IMG/VR virus record: IMGVR_UViG_3300034061_004561
Location: 1 to 23,428 of that record
Length of the DNA: 23,428 bases
Direction: 5' to 3' (one strand)
Source: a virus
Shown piece by piece: positions 1 through 7,423 of this stretch (its first letter is position 1; each line of letters opens with the position of its first letter). Made by a program: the position numbers and the translations under genes. The notes under the pieces are model-generated. The model saw only the letters and a list, made by a program, of their open reading frames with translations. It ran no database searches and was not told the DNA's origin.

Positions 1-127
1 GATGATCCTTGACCGTCGTGACCACCATGAACTCGCTGAAGAACTCCCGGTTGTACGGAAGCGTCAGAGCGAGGATGTCGGCGTAGTCGACGCAGACGGT
101 GATGCCTCGGGGCTTGATTGCTGTCAT
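1..127 (-). CDS. Glycosyltransferase-like protein, N-terminal fragment (runs off left edge)
   Basis: Only the first 42 codons are in the window; the gene continues beyond base 1. The reading starts at an ATG (bases 125-127) that overlaps the TGA of the preceding methyltransferase gene in a 4-bp ATGA, so translation is probably coupled. The visible peptide opens with a short basic segment and then ITVCVDYADILALTLPYN, followed by FMVVTT. A beta strand, a YADIL-type turn and a second strand ending in VTT resemble the start of GT-A-fold nucleotide-sugar transferases (glycosyltransferase 2-like) found in phage genomes. No catalytic DxD is visible because the fragment is too short. The neighbours are glycosyltransferases and methyltransferases, which fits. 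The family call is resemblance plus context and could be wrong. Confidence 0.5.
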   Translation of the reverse strand, partial: MTAIKPRGITVCVDYADILALTLPYNREFFSEFMVVTTVKDH

Positions 128-660
128 AGTTCAATCCACCAGGACGGAACGTCCTCTTGAGTGACATGGAACTGCAGTGAGCGGTTCCTGCAGAATTCCA
201 GAACCGCATGGATCACTCCATGGTTTTCAATTGCGAAATCATGCCCAGCGATAATTCCGCCCTCAACGACCTTTGTTTCCCAGCGTTTCATGTCCTGAAT
301 GACAGACTCGTAGTCGTGCAATGCGTCGATGTAAACCAAGCCAACGCTGAAGTCATCGAGTAGCATTGCTGCTTCTTCGCTTCGCATTCGAAGAAACTTG
401 TGCCGATCCGGGAATGCCATCATCGCCATTCTTGCGATCTCGAAATCATCGTCTCGATTCGTTGTCTCCTGAACCATCGGGTAGAAGACATCACGGACTC
501 CGTCGTACCCCTCCCACGGATCGATCATCGTCAGTGTGCCGCGAAACCGCTCAAGAAACTCAACGGCAAACACTGCCTGATGAGTCCCGATCTCAACTGC
601 AGTCGTAAGTCCCTTTGCGTTGGCGATATCCGCTAATGCAGCACGACTTTTCAGAATCAT
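124..660 (-). CDS. Class I SAM-dependent methyltransferase (Methyltransf_24-like)
   Basis: A 178-aa protein with the layout of a Rossmann-fold methyltransferase. Motif I is AVEIGTHQAVFA at residues 21-32. An acidic residue after strand 2 (MIDPWE, D47) would bind the SAM ribose. VYIDALHDYESV at 109-120 and GGIIAGHDF at 134-142 match the Methyltransf_24 pattern of a strand-4 ID..H.Y motif and a downstream G.HD. This subfamily includes enzymes that methylate sugars and small molecules; the substrate here is unknown. The ATG (658-660) overlaps the stop of the upstream radical SAM gene in an ATGA, and its own stop overlaps the next start, so it sits inside a coupled operon. Its place in a glycosyltransferase cassette suggests sugar or glycan O-methylation, which is inference. 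Confidence 0.75.
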   Translation of the reverse strand: MILKSRAALADIANAKGLTTAVEIGTHQAVFAVEFLERFRGTLTMIDPWEGYDGVRDVFYPMVQETTNRDDDFEIARMAMMAFPDRHKFLRMRSEEAAMLLDDFSVGLVYIDALHDYESVIQDMKRWETKVVEGGIIAGHDFAIENHGVIHAVLEFCRNRSLQFHVTQEDVPSWWIEL

Positions 661-1577
661 GTCCCGAGATACTCCGTAACAATGCGTTTCGATTCCGGAA
701 CAATGTCGTCGACACTATCCACGATCTGGAATGTGCCGCCCGCTTTCAGCTTCAGGTGAGAATACTCTTCTGTCACCTGAGTCTTCTTGTCGGCCTGAGC
801 GAGTGCTCCATGCCCGTTCAGTGGGACTAAGCACCGATGACAGTGGAAGTCGACTTGGGCGCCGTATTCCGGCATTGCTTTCTTCCACCACCCTGATTCT
901 ATCCTCACGCCGGTATCAGGGTATTCAGGATTGTCCTGGTTCAACATCGCCTGCCCGCCGGCAATCTCGCAAAAGTATCCTCGCAATTCGCCACGAAACT
1001 GACAGATCATTGCCGACCAGTTTTGGTTTATCGCGCAGTTGCCTATGAGATCCCATCGCCGCGATTCATCAGGAACCAGTTTCTCCAGCGATCCATATAC
1101 CGGGGAGTGACGCGAGTCGTGATGAAGGCCGAACGGCTCTGACTCCGGCCAGTCGCGTTTGAATTCGTCGTAGGCTTCCTTGACAAGATGTACATTGAGA
1201 TTCGATACCTTTGGATTGAAAATCCTCCGCATCAGCTTTCCGTATCCTCGAGGATTGTTGCACCACAGCCCGCGACGATTCTTCGGGATGTGTTTTTCAA
1301 GGATCCGGCAAAGCTGTTCGAAGTTAGGAGCGAGCGCCGCGTTGCCTCCGAAGATTCCGACAACTCCGAAGTAATCCTTCAGGCTGACGACTGCCGCCTC
1401 GAAGTTCTCTTCGGTGATGAACGATGCTTTGCCACCAAACTGAGATCCCTGCGTGCAATTGGAACAGGCGAGATCGCAGGCGCGGGTTACGTGAATCTGG
1501 ATGATGCCTTTCAGCCAGGCAGTCTTCCGCTTCTGGACCGGGGCGACCATCTTTGCAAGTGCTTGTTCTCGGTTCAC
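657..1577 (-). CDS. Radical SAM enzyme with C-terminal SPASM-like cysteines
   Basis: A 306-aa protein read from a GTG at 1575-1577. This start is chosen because the GTG forms a GTGA overlap with the upstream stop and has GAGGT five to six bases before it. Residues 34-41 hold the CxxxCxxC cluster (CDLACSNC) that binds the [4Fe-4S] cluster generating the 5'-deoxyadenosyl radical. The SAM-binding GGE region appears as FGGNAALAP (76-84), with N in place of the usual E. C-terminal cysteines at 181, 192, 203, 246 and 249 resemble the auxiliary-cluster ligands of SPASM/twitch enzymes, which often modify peptides or sugars. The substrate is unknown. Radical SAM enzymes are uncommon inside phage tail operons. 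The family call is firm; the SPASM assignment is tentative. Confidence 0.8.
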   Translation of the reverse strand: MNREQALAKMVAPVQKRKTAWLKGIIQIHVTRACDLACSNCTQGSQFGGKASFITEENFEAAVVSLKDYFGVVGIFGGNAALAPNFEQLCRILEKHIPKNRRGLWCNNPRGYGKLMRRIFNPKVSNLNVHLVKEAYDEFKRDWPESEPFGLHHDSRHSPVYGSLEKLVPDESRRWDLIGNCAINQNWSAMICQFRGELRGYFCEIAGGQAMLNQDNPEYPDTGVRIESGWWKKAMPEYGAQVDFHCHRCLVPLNGHGALAQADKKTQVTEEYSHLKLKAGGTFQIVDSVDDIVPESKRIVTEYLGT

Positions 1578-2290
1578 AGCGACCTCACTGCATCGTAAAC
1601 GTAATCCCGATTGCTCCATACAGCGAATCGATCGGAGTCCGGATGCGTACCGCGAGGATAGAAGACTCGTGAAGGATTCTCCGCGATCTTCTTCATGTCG
1701 AATTTCTTGAAAGCCGCAGCGACGATCTCGTCGTTCAGGACGTGTGGTTCAGTGACTGTTGGTGCGTGGTAGTGGATGTCCATTCGGATTTCTCCGTCAG
1801 CATCGCAAACCGCTTCACAAACTTTGATTGCATTTACAAAACTGTCCACATGATCAATTGCGTTCACAGAAATGACAGCATCATAGCCATTCAACCCTAG
1901 TGATCCGTAATCTTCAATCCTGCATTCTACAGAGCCAGATACTCGCCTGTATCCGCATTCAGAATACCACGAATGCAATGGGTCCAGATAATGCACTTCC
2001 GCGCCAGCAAAGAACCGGCTGAGACCCAGCGGCCCAGATCCAACTTCTAGAACCTTTTTTCCAGAGAAGTATGTCGGCTCGACGTGCAGCCTTTTGCAGT
2101 ACCGCCACTTGTCAGCGTTGATCCACGTTTCTATGGCGTTTAGTTCTTCAGAGGAGAATCGCTGAATCTTCTCATGCTGCTTCGGACAAGGGATTCCGTA
2201 CAGTTCTTTGATTCTTCCATGAAACCACCGGACGTAGAATGAGATCTCATCCTTCCAGAACCGCTTCTCTTCATCGTACTTCGTCGTCAT
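1574..2290 (-). CDS. Class I SAM-dependent methyltransferase
   Basis: A 238-aa protein. Motif I is KVLEVGSGPLGLS (residues 79-91), the strand-2 acidic residue is in YLDPL (D103), and YDAVISVNAIDHVDSF (136-151) is the motif IV/post-motif region typical of Methyltransf_11-like enzymes. A roughly 75-residue aromatic and charged N-terminal extension (FWKDEISFYVRWFHGRI) precedes the fold and may bind substrate. I start it at the ATG at 2288-2290, which has GGGAG six bases upstream, rather than 14 codons earlier. It overlaps the end of the glycosyltransferase gene by 20 bp in another frame. Sugar or lipid-linked glycan methylation is plausible from context only. Confidence 0.75.
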   Translation of the reverse strand: MTTKYDEEKRFWKDEISFYVRWFHGRIKELYGIPCPKQHEKIQRFSSEELNAIETWINADKWRYCKRLHVEPTYFSGKKVLEVGSGPLGLSRFFAGAEVHYLDPLHSWYSECGYRRVSGSVECRIEDYGSLGLNGYDAVISVNAIDHVDSFVNAIKVCEAVCDADGEIRMDIHYHAPTVTEPHVLNDEIVAAAFKKFDMKKIAENPSRVFYPRGTHPDSDRFAVWSNRDYVYDAVRSL

Positions 2291-3761
2291 ACCAATCTCC
2301 CTTCCAAGATCGATCATTGACATGGTCCCCAATCTTCAAGCTGAATGGATGATTCGCAACTCTGAATTCGCCGTCAGACTTTGCGACATCCTTCCACTTC
2401 TCATAATCCTTCACGGTCCATGAGAAATGTTCATTCCCATAAGGCGACGAAACCGCATACGGATTCCACCCCATCGCAATCGGGTCAGCCTCGCTGATCT
2501 TCGCGTCTCGTAGTTTCTTTGCAAGTCGCAGGTCTTCTCCCAAAGAAACAGAATCGAACCCGCCTACACTCCAGAACGCCGAACGAGTTACTCCCCAAGT
2601 ACACTGGAACGCTTTATCAGCTTTGTCTTCGCGCCAGTACGTTTTGCATCGCGTCAAATCTCGAGATCCACGGACGAGTACCTGACTTGCCCTGCACCAG
2701 TCTGACCGGCTCAATGCATTCTCAACCGCAGACAAGGCATCCGGGAGGAAGATGTCGTCGTCATCCCAGAATACAAAGGCATCGACCGAATCACCGAACA
2801 TCTGAGCAATTGCGTTTCTTTTCTTTCCCAGAGAGGAATGAGGCTCGTTGATGCTTACGATTCTCCATCGATCGCCAGACGACTCTTGGATCTCCCCATG
2901 GTCGTCATACGCGATCAGGAGCCGGTCTTCGTAATTCTGACTTTCGAAGCAGGAGATCAAATGCCCAAGAAGTTTCGGCCTACGGAATGTCGGAACGCAA
3001 ACGCCGATCCTCATTTGATTCTGAGATGATCTGCTTTTGCTGAAGATCTTGTGAATCGTTAGCTTTGAGTCCTGCGATCGTTTCTTAAACGACGCATTCT
3101 CGTGACCTGCAGACCTCATTTCTCCAGCATACTTCCTCGTCATAAGAGAATGATTCAATCCAATAGCGACTGACTGATCCGGAGCCTTCCACGGAGAACT
3201 GCTAAAAAACCGCTGGACATCTGTGTCGATCTCTATTGGGAGGAATGTCGCCAAAGGCCAGTTGATCGTGTTTTCGCTGGAATCAACGGCAGGAGTCAGG
3301 CACCTCTCTCCAAGATCAGTCCATCCATGCTTTCCCTGCTCGAGCATCGCATTGATATTCGCAACCCACTTCTTCGCGACTTCGCTGCCTGGGCAACAGT
3401 AGATGTAACCAGCGATTACCCGTCGCGGCGGAGTCGACCACGTCATGAATCCGCATTCATACCCTGTGTCGAGTTCCTTTGGCGATCGCAGCATCAGCGT
3501 ATCTGCGTCAACGTAAAGCCCACCGTACTGCATCAACACTGCAGCGCGGACGCAATCGGACTTCACTCCGAGTTCTTTGATATCCTTCCATGACGGATGA
3601 AGGATACCGTCTGGGATGTACTTCTCGATATTCGCTGATGTGATGTGGTGGAACAAGCAGCCATCGAGACACTTTGATCGGATAGTGTCGAGGCAAAACT
3701 CAATGTAAGGCCAACGGCGAGCTTTTGGGGCATGCTCCCAATAGGTGAAAACATTGAGCAT
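2271..3761 (-). CDS. Two-domain glycosyltransferase (GT32-like plus GT2-like)
   Basis: A 496-aa fusion of two sugar transferases. Residues 1 to about 215 are GT32/Gly_transf_sug-like: a NVFTYWEH opening and the signature MQYGGLYVDADTLMLR (77-92), whose DxD (D85, D87) binds metal and nucleotide sugar. Residues 250 to 496 are GT2-like: MRIGVCVPTFRRP (250-262), a strand ending in AYDDHG, and FWDDDDIFLP (331-340) with the catalytic metal site; a later GED (SLGEDLRL) fits the GT2 acceptor-side acid. A Ser/Lys-rich linker at about 220-249 joins them. The internal ATG at residue 250 has no ribosome binding site, so this looks like one bifunctional polypeptide. GAGGA precedes the start. It probably adds two successive sugars to an unknown acceptor. 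Confidence 0.82.
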   Translation of the reverse strand: MLNVFTYWEHAPKARRWPYIEFCLDTIRSKCLDGCLFHHITSANIEKYIPDGILHPSWKDIKELGVKSDCVRAAVLMQYGGLYVDADTLMLRSPKELDTGYECGFMTWSTPPRRVIAGYIYCCPGSEVAKKWVANINAMLEQGKHGWTDLGERCLTPAVDSSENTINWPLATFLPIEIDTDVQRFFSSSPWKAPDQSVAIGLNHSLMTRKYAGEMRSAGHENASFKKRSQDSKLTIHKIFSKSRSSQNQMRIGVCVPTFRRPKLLGHLISCFESQNYEDRLLIAYDDHGEIQESSGDRWRIVSINEPHSSLGKKRNAIAQMFGDSVDAFVFWDDDDIFLPDALSAVENALSRSDWCRASQVLVRGSRDLTRCKTYWREDKADKAFQCTWGVTRSAFWSVGGFDSVSLGEDLRLAKKLRDAKISEADPIAMGWNPYAVSSPYGNEHFSWTVKDYEKWKDVAKSDGEFRVANHPFSLKIGDHVNDRSWKGDWYDDEVR

Positions 3762-3762
3762 C

Positions 3763-4497
3763 TCATTCCTCCGTAAACCGACCTCTCAGCCAATCTCGCA
3801 TGGTCGGCCTCCATACGTTGCTCTGATAATTCAGTACATTGGCATCAATCTCATTCAACTGGCGAATCATCAAAGGTCTCAGCAGTCTCTTGAGAAACTG
3901 CGGATACTGAACGCCTTGCCAATTGCCTCCGTAAGGTATCGGCGTACGATCCAATTGCCAATGGTTTTCGTACAGTATTTCGAACAGGTACAAGTTATTC
4001 GGAAACCCGTATTCGTCGAACATCTGCCGCAGCTTCTCTTTCTCGAACACATGCGGAAGATGAGTGCCGGCTTGAAAGTTTCCTCGACCATTCGCTGCTA
4101 GCGCGCCGAACGTCATCTTAATCAGTCGATGCCACTCTCGCTTCGAATTCGTCCGATACCACGGGTCGTACCGGAAGACCTTGAGATCCTCCAGCGACGT
4201 TGGTTTTAGGAAGAACTGGTCGTCCATCATCCAGACGAACTCTTCGTCAATTTCCGAATGAGACGCCGCATGCATGATCTTTGCCTGCGTGTCGCGGAAT
4301 GCCATTCGCCCTGGGAGTTCCCGCATTTTCGTCAGGCGATTCGCTGGGATGTAGTGCCCGTCGTACCACGATGGCTTTTCGCCGATCACAGTGAACTCCG
4401 GATTCCCGACGAAGTTCTTGCGAACTGATGCCATCGACAGGCGGAGTTCTTCACCGTTGTCAGGACCAACAATGTTCAGGTAGACAAACTGCGTCAT
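3763..4497 (-). CDS. Glycosyltransferase-like protein with WMMDDQFF motif
   Basis: A 244-aa protein beginning MTQFVYLNIVGPDNGEELR, with two basic-aromatic stretches and a central WMMDDQFFLKP (residues 89-99). The hydrophobic-DD-x-FF pattern resembles the DDxFF/DDxMF metal-binding site of Stealth-type and other capsular glycosyl- or sugar-phosphate transferases, so I read it as a GT-A-like transferase. It lies one base upstream of the double glycosyltransferase, whose ribosome binding site overlaps this stop codon. The tail gene cluster is 13 bp upstream, so the cassette is in one transcription unit with tail genes. The acceptor is unknown, and the Stealth versus GT question is open. Confidence 0.6.
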   Translation of the reverse strand: MTQFVYLNIVGPDNGEELRLSMASVRKNFVGNPEFTVIGEKPSWYDGHYIPANRLTKMRELPGRMAFRDTQAKIMHAASHSEIDEEFVWMMDDQFFLKPTSLEDLKVFRYDPWYRTNSKREWHRLIKMTFGALAANGRGNFQAGTHLPHVFEKEKLRQMFDEYGFPNNLYLFEILYENHWQLDRTPIPYGGNWQGVQYPQFLKRLLRPLMIRQLNEIDANVLNYQSNVWRPTMRDWLRGRFTEE

Positions 4498-4510
4498 AGA
4501 TTACGCCAAA

Positions 4511-4684
4511 CTATTTCAAAGCGACGGCATCAGCGATCGCAAGGATTTCGGCTTTCTCTTGGGACCATCTGTGCTCGTCAGCTTGTCTTTGGCGATCCTG
4601 TACCACGCTGCCCAGCGCAGAAACTGAACACAGCCCAACAAAGAGAATAAACAGCAGTGAGGTGATTGTCGCAGCCTCTTCCAT
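4511..4684 (-). CDS. Small single-span membrane protein
   Basis: A 57-aa protein starting at the ATG at 4682-4684, which shares its A with the TAA of the upstream gene (TAATG). Residues 6-28 form one hydrophobic span (ATITSLLFILFVGLCSVSAL within it). The C-terminal 29 residues are charged and helical (QDRQRQADEHRW...). Position after the tail-tip genes, together with one helix and a charged tail, would fit a small holin or spanin-like lysis component, but nothing specific identifies it and no endolysin is visible nearby. Earlier in-frame ATGs are rejected because they would lie inside the upstream gene and add a low-quality His-rich leader. Confidence 0.55.
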   Translation of the reverse strand: MEEAATITSLLFILFVGLCSVSALGSVVQDRQRQADEHRWSQEKAEILAIADAVALK

Positions 4685-5184
4685 TACCCGCACTCCACAG
4701 TTATTGTGATGGTGATGTTCCAGGGGAATATGACCAAGCCTCCCGATGTCTCGCATGCGTCATAGGCAACAAAAGAGAACTCTCCAGTCACCAGAGAACC
4801 CGCTGGCTCGTCGCCGCAGGATGGACAAATGAATGTGACTCCGGTGTCAGTCCATACCTGATTCGTTGCGTCGGACTTGTACTCGACCTTCCAGTTTGAA
4901 TTCGTCATGTCGCAGTACAGGCGAACAGAAAGGCTCAAGGCGACTAAGACACTGTAGGTATTATTCGCCGCACTAATCAGATCCACGCAGGAAAACCCTA
5001 TTTCCTGAAGGTAGTCTGATCCTTCCCCCGGAGGCTTTCCGCAATCTGTTCCGCCTTCGCCTGCAGTCGCAACAAGAATTCCTGTGACCGAAGAAATCAC
5101 TCTTCTCCAGCAGTCAGGACAGCAGGGGCAAGGGCAGTCGATGCATGTGCAGCATTCCAGCCACTTCTTCTTCATCATGCCCAT
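4684..5184 (-). CDS. Cysteine-rich tail-region protein of unknown function
   Basis: A 166-aa protein. The start is the ATG at 5182-5184, which overlaps the upstream TGA (TGATG) and has GGAG/GAGAG eight to nine bases before it. Residues 10-25 hold eight cysteines (ECCTCIDCPCPCCPDC), a density seen in metal-binding or heavily disulfide-bonded segments. The rest is predicted beta-rich: SVLVALSLSVRLYCD, WKVEYKS, an FICPSCGDEP knuckle with CPxCG, then GEFSFVAYDA and NITITITVECG, a pattern of strands like tail-tip or fibre modules. It sits between the Ser-linker tail protein and the membrane protein. I do not recognise a family. Confidence 0.55.
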   Translation of the reverse strand: MGMMKKKWLECCTCIDCPCPCCPDCWRRVISSVTGILVATAGEGGTDCGKPPGEGSDYLQEIGFSCVDLISAANNTYSVLVALSLSVRLYCDMTNSNWKVEYKSDATNQVWTDTGVTFICPSCGDEPAGSLVTGEFSFVAYDACETSGGLVIFPWNITITITVECG

Positions 5185-6227
5185 CAGACGCTCTCCGACG
5201 TTGGGCAAGGATTCTCTGATCCGGCGCAAGCCACCCCTTCCACGATGACTCGAGTGCAACTGATCTGCCTGAACTCCTTTGACCCATCAGGAAGTTCGCA
5301 GCACTCGTAATCCGGGAATGGCAAAGAAAGCAGAGGCTTTTCGGAATTCACAACGTCGTAGAGTTTGTTCGAAATTGGATCATCCGAAACACTCAATGAA
5401 CTGCTGGCAGATGCGCTGACCGAGGCACTCAATGAATCGCTGGCCGACTCTGGAGCCGCCCTCTTGATCATTTTTACGAGACTACCCTGCTTCAATGGAA
5501 TCGTTTCTGCCGTGTGAGCGTAGACGATCTGGCCAGTCCCGTTGCCAGCATTCCTTGTAACTTCGTAATCCTCGACCGATTCGCAGCTTGACTCCGCGCC
5601 GAAGTCTACGAACGCGCACATGTCGCAAGCATCGTATGGCTCATCCGATCCAGACGTGGACACCGAGGACGAAGCAGACTCCGACGCAGACCCAGGAATC
5701 GGTGGCTGCTCGTCCCAGTCGCTGAGTTCTACCTCGTACCAACCGTCGCCCAGGCATGTGCCGACGATCCCGTATTTCAGCTTGATCCCTGCACTCTGCA
5801 GAATCTCCCACCGCTTCGAGTCTTCGTTGTAAACGACGTAGAAGAACTCGCCTGCAACCTTCTGCACCTGATCGTTGAGCCCGCCGAGAACGTCGTATCC
5901 CCGGAACGGAGTCGACAAAGTGTCCTCGACGTGGATGCCTGATTTCTTATTGAGCCGGAACCACTGGCAAAGGCCCGACGGAACGTCGTCCAGGGCTTCT
6001 GCGAGGTCGGTCTTTGCGTCCTGAACTGCGAAGTCTTCAATTGCCACAGCGAGTCGCGTGAACGACTTCCGCATGTTGGCCGACTGGTTCCCCAGAGTCT
6101 CGTTGACCATCGACGAACCGTTGGTAAGGGCGATGTCCCGGCGCGAACGCAGAGACTCGGCCTGCTCGACATTAAGTCGATCGGCAGTCAGCGGGTCTCC
6201 CGGAATCCATTGTCGTGGTCGTGTCAT
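5184..6227 (-). CDS. Tail-region structural protein with two Ser-rich linkers
   Basis: A 347-aa protein. The opening TRPRQWIPGDPLTADRLN (residues 2-19) is the kind of start seen in phage tail-fibre or tail-tip-associated proteins. Residues 20-80 look helical. Two low-complexity linkers, at 178-194 (GSASESASSSVSTSGSD) and 259-282 (rich in SAS/SVS), separate three small folded parts; the middle and last parts contain Cys pairs (CDMC, ECC). The C-terminus ends PTSESV. The linker DNA contains a 22-bp direct repeat at 5390-5411 and 5426-5447 (about 36-bp period), so the linker has probably grown by duplication. The start overlaps the upstream stop in ATGA. Function beyond virion structure is not known. 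Confidence 0.6.
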   Translation of the reverse strand: MTRPRQWIPGDPLTADRLNVEQAESLRSRRDIALTNGSSMVNETLGNQSANMRKSFTRLAVAIEDFAVQDAKTDLAEALDDVPSGLCQWFRLNKKSGIHVEDTLSTPFRGYDVLGGLNDQVQKVAGEFFYVVYNEDSKRWEILQSAGIKLKYGIVGTCLGDGWYEVELSDWDEQPPIPGSASESASSSVSTSGSDEPYDACDMCAFVDFGAESSCESVEDYEVTRNAGNGTGQIVYAHTAETIPLKQGSLVKMIKRAAPESASDSLSASVSASASSSLSVSDDPISNKLYDVVNSEKPLLSLPFPDYECCELPDGSKEFRQISCTRVIVEGVACAGSENPCPTSESV

Positions 6228-7423
6228 AGGACTGGGTAGAAGATGTCAGAGAATGATTTCAGTTCGAACAACGGCTCGCCTGTCGCTTCGACAACAACTC
6301 GCATCCAGTCACCAGTGCCGTCTTCCGGGCCTTCGCGATCCAGAAACAGGTGATTCCATCCGTAGGCTTCGTCGTTGTCGTCCGGACATTCGTCGCTGTC
6401 AGAATACGAAGCTGATGTCGGCTTTTCAATTCGCTTCTGTTTGAAGATCAACTTCAGCGTTGTCGTATTCATATTATTCGTCGGATCGCCAGCATTCAAG
6501 AAGTTTCCGCCGAAAGCGTCCGTCCTCTTCGATCTGTCTTCCTGAAAATCGATAAACATGATTGTCTCTGGCTCGTACTGCCCGCAACCGCATGCAGTCG
6601 GATCAACAGGGGCCGCGTCACATTGCATGACATCTCCCCATGGCTGATCGTTTACCGATCCTCGAAAACCTCTCAGGTGATTCTCGATCGCACAGAGATT
6701 CCTCACAGGGACGTTATGCCAGTGAACGATAATGTCGGCCTTTGGGATGATCTTGTAAGCGTAAGAGTCAGGCTTCAACTGCCGCTCTGCAGAGCCAGCG
6801 GGAAGATCCTCCCATGACAATCCACCGTTCGGGAGCGTGAACATCTCATACGATGGATTCCGCTCAGCGCTGATGCATGTCCCCGGAAGAATATACTCGT
6901 TAACTACCCATTGACGGTATGTCTGACTCAGTACGTTCTGATCGTACCCGCAACAGTCGCACGGATTTTCTTCGTATGTCAGTGTCACGACGCATTCGCA
7001 GCAATCGTTGACTGAAGTGTCAAACGGATCTTCTGGATCGTCCTCTGCTGGAGTCGGAGTGAAGTATAGAGCCATCGTGTCGATGTCTGCAGGGTCTGAA
7101 ATAATCTCTCGACCTTCTCCAAGATTATTCCCGAAGCAGGCGGCAGAGAAAGGCTCAATTGAAAACCCCGATGCCACCAAATTCATGCGACCATATTTTC
7201 TCGCCTGACCGTCCGATCCGTCGAACGGAAACGGAACCGGAAGCACAGGACTCGGCGCAGCAGCAGTCCAGAACTTCCCCATCTGCCGAAGCGCGAACTC
7301 CTCGGCATGCTCGCATGACATCTTGAACTTCAGCGATGATGATGCCTTACCAGACTGGTAATTCAGGAATCCAGACGGATCAACTGCGATGACATCAAAA
7401 TCGTAATCGTTGTACATGCTCAT
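6224..7423 (-). CDS. Minor tail protein immediately after the tape measure (distal-tail position)
   Basis: A 399-aa protein encoded directly downstream of the tape measure gene with an ATGA overlap, the position normally held by distal tail or baseplate hub proteins. The N-terminus (MSMYNDYDFDVIAVDPSG) and long beta-rich body fit a virion protein but no signature confirms a Dit or Tal family. Residues around 140-160 carry a dense cysteine group (CCECVVTLTYEENPCDCCG) and further on CGCGQYEPE, suggesting metal or disulfide stabilisation. A short SASYSDSD segment near the C-terminus echoes the Ser-rich linkers of neighbouring tail proteins. Confidence 0.55.
   Translation of the reverse strand: MSMYNDYDFDVIAVDPSGFLNYQSGKASSSLKFKMSCEHAEEFALRQMGKFWTAAAPSPVLPVPFPFDGSDGQARKYGRMNLVASGFSIEPFSAACFGNNLGEGREIISDPADIDTMALYFTPTPAEDDPEDPFDTSVNDCCECVVTLTYEENPCDCCGYDQNVLSQTYRQWVVNEYILPGTCISAERNPSYEMFTLPNGGLSWEDLPAGSAERQLKPDSYAYKIIPKADIIVHWHNVPVRNLCAIENHLRGFRGSVNDQPWGDVMQCDAAPVDPTACGCGQYEPETIMFIDFQEDRSKRTDAFGGNFLNAGDPTNNMNTTTLKLIFKQKRIEKPTSASYSDSDECPDDNDEAYGWNHLFLDREGPEDGTGDWMRVVVEATGEPLFELKSFSDIFYPVL

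Noticed and set aside
3012-3761. Splitting the double glycosyltransferase into two genes at residue 250
   Set aside because: No ribosome binding site or stop codon separates the domains; the frame is continuous.
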